A stretch of DNA of 64,000 nt from positions 1 to 64,000 of the forward strand of contig NZ_JACXWX010000006.1 of NCBI RefSeq assembly GCF_014764505.1. The letters run 5' to 3'. Position numbers and translations under genes: made by a program. The notes under the pieces were generated by a model, which did not search any database, was not told where the DNA came from, and saw nothing but the letters and a program-made list of their open reading frames with translations. The DNA is from Phormidium tenue FACHB-886. GTDB taxonomy: Bacteria; Cyanobacteriota; Cyanobacteriia; Elainellales; Elainellaceae. Shown here in pieces: positions 61,466 to 64,000 of the stretch. How positions within the stretch are numbered: the stretch's first letter is position 1; every line of letters begins with the position of its first letter.

Positions 61466-62413
61466 CTAAATCACAAATTGTTCCACGACACAGGCATCGC
61501 CAATTGCCACCTGCACCACAAACTGTTCGCCCGGTACCCCGCTGAACTGAAGCTGAATATAGTTGTCCGCTCCACGCGATTCAGCCTCCAAAAAAGGATT
61601 GCCTGCACCATCCAGCACCGTCAGGCGCAGATTGGCAGGCAGATAAGCTTGCTGGGTGGGATGCACCTGCAGGCAGATATGCGTCGGCTGGGAAGGCTGC
61701 ATCGATGGCTCTAGCCCAACAATGAGCGCCACAGGATTGGGCAAGCGAATTGCCAGATCGATTAGCTTGGCACGACGAATGGTGTTCTCAGGTGAAGCAG
61801 TCCCAACCCCCCGAAAGCCATAAGCAAATTCAGCCGGCTGCAGCAGCGATTCAACGCTCTGCCAGCCTGCTTCTACCTGGTTCTGCAACCACTGGCGCAG
61901 GTGGGTCACCAGCCCGCTACCCTGCGCGATCGCCGCTGGATGCAGCTGCCGAGCTAACTGCTCTAGCAGTGCTTCAGGCGACTGGAGCTGGCTAAGCGAC
62001 AGCGTTTCAGCGGCTTGCTCAGCAAAGCCCAACAAATTAGCTTCTCTGGTAGTTTCGTCGATCGCCACAACCACATAGCCGATCCGGTCTTGCCACACTT
62101 CTGGCGGCACTATGCAGTCGGAACCCGCAAGAACCGGACGACACTCTAGCCTGCCAGCACCCGTCACTTCTAGATCCGCCACATCTGCACAGAGCTGCAT
62201 CACCGGGTTCCAGCTATCACTTGCCCTCAGATCTGTGGCAATGCCCATCATCTGGAGATAATCATTCACCACGGCAACAGCGATCGTATTCAGCCGAACT
62301 TGGGCAGCTTTTTGAGGGGTAGGCTGCAGACGAGCAAAGCGATCGGCGGCTTGCAGCGTGACCTGGGTAATTGGCAGAGGCAGAGCGTGGGTGTTAGGGT
62401 TATTGCGGGTCAT
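61466..62413 (-). CDS. DUF1822-family protein
   Basis: 315 residues. The family pattern is clear: a helical N-part LPLPITQVTLQAADRFARLQPTPQKAAQVRLNTIAVAVVNDYLQMMGI, WNPVMQLCADVADLEVTGAGRLECRP, then VPPEVWQDRIGYVVVAIDE ... EANLLGFAE and a C-terminal beta-rich part (QVHPTQQAYLPANLRLTVLDGAGNPFLEAESRGADNYIQLQF). Function is unknown and the family is nearly confined to cyanobacteria. It has no membrane helix. It lies between the sigma-like and CHAT-CHASE2 genes, in one direction with gaps of 95 and 88 nt. Confidence 0.88.
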   Translation of the reverse strand: MTRNNPNTHALPLPITQVTLQAADRFARLQPTPQKAAQVRLNTIAVAVVNDYLQMMGIATDLRASDSWNPVMQLCADVADLEVTGAGRLECRPVLAGSDCIVPPEVWQDRIGYVVVAIDETTREANLLGFAEQAAETLSLSQLQSPEALLEQLARQLHPAAIAQGSGLVTHLRQWLQNQVEAGWQSVESLLQPAEFAYGFRGVGTASPENTIRRAKLIDLAIRLPNPVALIVGLEPSMQPSQPTHICLQVHPTQQAYLPANLRLTVLDGAGNPFLEAESRGADNYIQLQFSGVPGEQFVVQVAIGDACVVEQFVI

Positions 62414-62508
62414 AACGGGTCAATCCTTGTTTAGTCTGGTTTGAGCGACTGCTGAATTTGGCGTGGACGCTGCCTAAAATGCCGCTGACAAACTCAAACC
62501 CTATCGCT

Positions 62509-63210
62509 TTATAAATATCCCTCCGATTCACCAAATTTACGCAAGCGCGGCAAACATTGTCGTTGATAGAAGCTGCTGAGCGTGGAAACCGACAGCCCCA
62601 GCTCGGCTGAAAGCTGCTTCCAGCCTGTTTCGGGCGGCAGCCGCCGCAAAATCAAAAGCTGGCAAGTGACCTGCGGATGTCCTTCAATGTGAATTTTGCT
62701 CAGCTCGCCGGTGGGATCTGCTTCTGCCCAAGTCTTCACGTCTTGCAAAATTGGCGGTACGTCTGGTTCTGCGGCTAGTGTATCGATCGGGTCAACCACT
62801 TCACCCACATCACCCGATCGAGAACTGCGTGCCAATCCACTTGCCCGCGTTGCCTGTTGCTTTTGGGCATCAATATAAAAATCTTGTAGCCGTCGCCGCA
62901 GGTAAGAATTGAGCCAGGTGGAAACGCTGCTGCGATCGGGATTGTAGCGATCGCCCGTGGTCGCTTCGCAGACATTTTGGCAGAAATAGACCCAGGTTTG
63001 CTGAAGTGCATCCTGGTAGTAAGGGGTGCTGTCTCGCCATAGCTTACCCGCGCAGAACCGAATCACTTTTGTGAGGTTGCGCTGCCGCGCCGGACTCCCC
63101 GGCGGATGGCTACAGGCTTCCTTGACTAATTGCCGTAGTTCATCTTCACTCATGTCAGCCCATTCAAGATGCAACGCTGAATCATCCTGTAAGAACCCTG
63201 ATTGTCCCAT
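62509..63210 (-). CDS. Sigma-70-like (ECF-like) transcription factor
   Basis: 233 residues from ATG 63210. Residues about 55-110 hold a region-2-like helix set (YYQDALQQTWVYFCQN ... YNPDRSSVSTWLNSYLRRRLQDF), and 180-230 a region-4-like helix-turn-helix (WKQLSAELGLSVSTLSSFYQRQCLPRLRKF). It lacks regions 1 and 3 and resembles small sigma-like proteins beside DUF1822 in cyanobacteria. Such factors could drive the cassette that follows. A longer frame (from 63339) overlaps the end of the upstream GNAT gene and is less likely. Confidence 0.8.
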   Translation of the reverse strand: MGQSGFLQDDSALHLEWADMSEDELRQLVKEACSHPPGSPARQRNLTKVIRFCAGKLWRDSTPYYQDALQQTWVYFCQNVCEATTGDRYNPDRSSVSTWLNSYLRRRLQDFYIDAQKQQATRASGLARSSRSGDVGEVVDPIDTLAAEPDVPPILQDVKTWAEADPTGELSKIHIEGHPQVTCQLLILRRLPPETGWKQLSAELGLSVSTLSSFYQRQCLPRLRKFGESEGYL

Positions 63211-63298
63211 GTTATTGATCGTAGTTATTTTTGTAAAAATGCGAAAAGATGGGACGCAGTGAATCTGCCCCATCTGGCGTTCGGCACTGCTCTCGCGC

Positions 63299-64000
63299 TT
63301 ATACTTCCTGGCAGAGTTTGGCGTAGGATAGACTCGCATGTTTTCGGTAGAACCCAGCCGACTGATAAAGGCTCTGTGCCTGATTGGGGTTCTCTGTATC
63401 CACGCCGAGCCGTGCTGTATCCATGCCTGCTGCCTTGAGCTTGTGCATTGCCGTTAGCAGCATTGCCCGTGCCAGCCCCAGTCGGCGAAAGCCGCGCCGT
63501 GTTCCCAAAATGTGGATGCCGCCTTCTTTGCAACCGCGCTGCTGGTTGTCTTCGTGGTTGATCTGGCAGAAGCAAAAAGCCGCAATCTGCCCATTCGGTG
63601 CGATCGCCACCAAATCCAGCTCTGGCTGGTAGGTGGGCTGGGCAAGCCAGTAGGAATGCTCTTCGATGTTGATAGGATGAAAATTCCAGTGATCAATAAA
63701 GGATTCATTGTACGCCTCCACCCAAGCGGCTGCATCAGCAACGCCGCGCTGGTGTGCTAGCGTAAAGGCTGCGGGAAACTGCGGTTCTGGAATGGGTTCG
63801 CTCAACGATCGCAGCATTTGTAAGAAGCAGCGCTCATACTGATAACCGCACTGCTCATAAAGCTGAATTCGATCGCGCTGATAGTCCCGGCAGCCCAACG
63901 ACAATTTAGCAACCGTTCCCCGCTCTTGGGCAATTGCCTGCACCCGCACTTCTCCCCAGGCAATTAGGTCAAACTCAAGGCTGCGGTTGCGGTAGCTTGG
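63299..64000 (-). CDS. Double-GNAT acetyltransferase (partial, runs off the window)
   Basis: At least 233 residues; the frame stays open to the window edge (64000) without a start, so the gene is cut. The visible part has the end of one GNAT domain (YQRDRIQLYEQCGYQYERCF) and a full second one (about 60-210 of the visible part) with EGGIHILGTRRGFRRLGLARAMLLTAMHKL (acetyl-CoA loop) and DTENPNQAQSLYQSAGF. Two tandem GNAT domains are seen in mycothiol synthase-like and other enzymes. Substrate is not known. A GTG at 63949 is an internal in-frame codon only. It lies 88 nt upstream of the sigma-like gene. Confidence 0.8.
   Translation of the reverse strand, partial: PSYRNRSLEFDLIAWGEVRVQAIAQERGTVAKLSLGCRDYQRDRIQLYEQCGYQYERCFLQMLRSLSEPIPEPQFPAAFTLAHQRGVADAAAWVEAYNESFIDHWNFHPINIEEHSYWLAQPTYQPELDLVAIAPNGQIAAFCFCQINHEDNQQRGCKEGGIHILGTRRGFRRLGLARAMLLTAMHKLKAAGMDTARLGVDTENPNQAQSLYQSAGFYRKHASLSYAKLCQEV

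Overview
The window is a chromosomal segment of a cyanobacterium. Direct signs are an allophycocyanin-B alpha subunit gene, an aldehyde-deformylating oxygenase gene, menF/menA homologues of phylloquinone synthesis, cobN, many cyanobacterium-restricted domains (DUF1822, DUF928, CHASE2, CHAT) and frequent HIP1-type octamers (GCGATCGC). The mixed composition and the many multidomain signalling proteins suggest a larger, perhaps filamentous genome; that is inference. I found no rRNA, tRNA, insertion sequence, prophage or CRISPR array, and the region looks like ordinary vertically inherited chromosome.

Layout. 1-6.7 kb (mostly minus strand): apcD, a DUF937/EF-hand protein, a BON protein, a secreted TPR protein, a CbbY-like HAD phosphatase, and three tandem paralogues with peptidoglycan-binding domains. 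6.7-8.1 kb is a 1.4 kb AT-rich stretch without a convincing gene. 8.1-20.2 kb holds gltX, two small beta-rich proteins, a PlsC-type acyltransferase, a transaldolase with C-terminal EF-hands, a histidine phosphatase, a GT2 glycosyltransferase, hemE, an NAD-dependent epimerase, a tautomerase, cysK, and a [2Fe-2S] ferredoxin gene that lacks an ATG/GTG/TTG start. 20.5-28 kb holds terB, a transketolase-like enzyme, a GNAT, a rhomboid protease, a metallophosphoesterase overlapping a LabA-type NYN gene, and a sulfurtransferase. 28-36 kb holds an HD-GYP response regulator, glmU, ftsI with an upstream FtsL-like gene, and cofH overlapping nnr. 36-48 kb holds an OFA-type MFS carrier, a class II aldolase, a CHAT-TPR membrane protein, divergent menF/menA, a GIY-YIG protein and a kinase-like membrane protein with a substituted catalytic Asp. 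48-58 kb holds an AtzF-C-like protein, ado (without an adjacent aar), a lone ABC permease, a 38-residue membrane peptide, scpA, a sugar nucleotidyltransferase, cobK and cobN. 58-64 kb is a co-directional cassette: sigma-like factor, DUF1822, CHAT-CHASE2 and DUF928, preceded by a partial double-GNAT gene.

How genes fit together. Several local pairs are coherent: ftsL-like/ftsI (with glmU nearby) for septal wall synthesis, menF/menA for naphthoquinone, cobN/cobK for corrinoid synthesis, and cofH for the deazaflavin antenna of photolyases. The strongest candidate for an uncharacterised system is the sigma/DUF1822/CHAT-CHASE2/DUF928 cassette. Its parts (transcription factor, cytosolic caspase-like domain joined to an extracytoplasmic sensor, exported protein) could form a signalling relay, but this is inference from domain content and co-orientation.

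Non-coding structure is notable. Long perfect hairpins (20-23 bp stems) sit at gene ends, short direct repeats of 16-19 nt cluster just beyond stop codons or in leaders, and a dispersed element with core GCTACGCGC recurs 3' of plus-strand genes.
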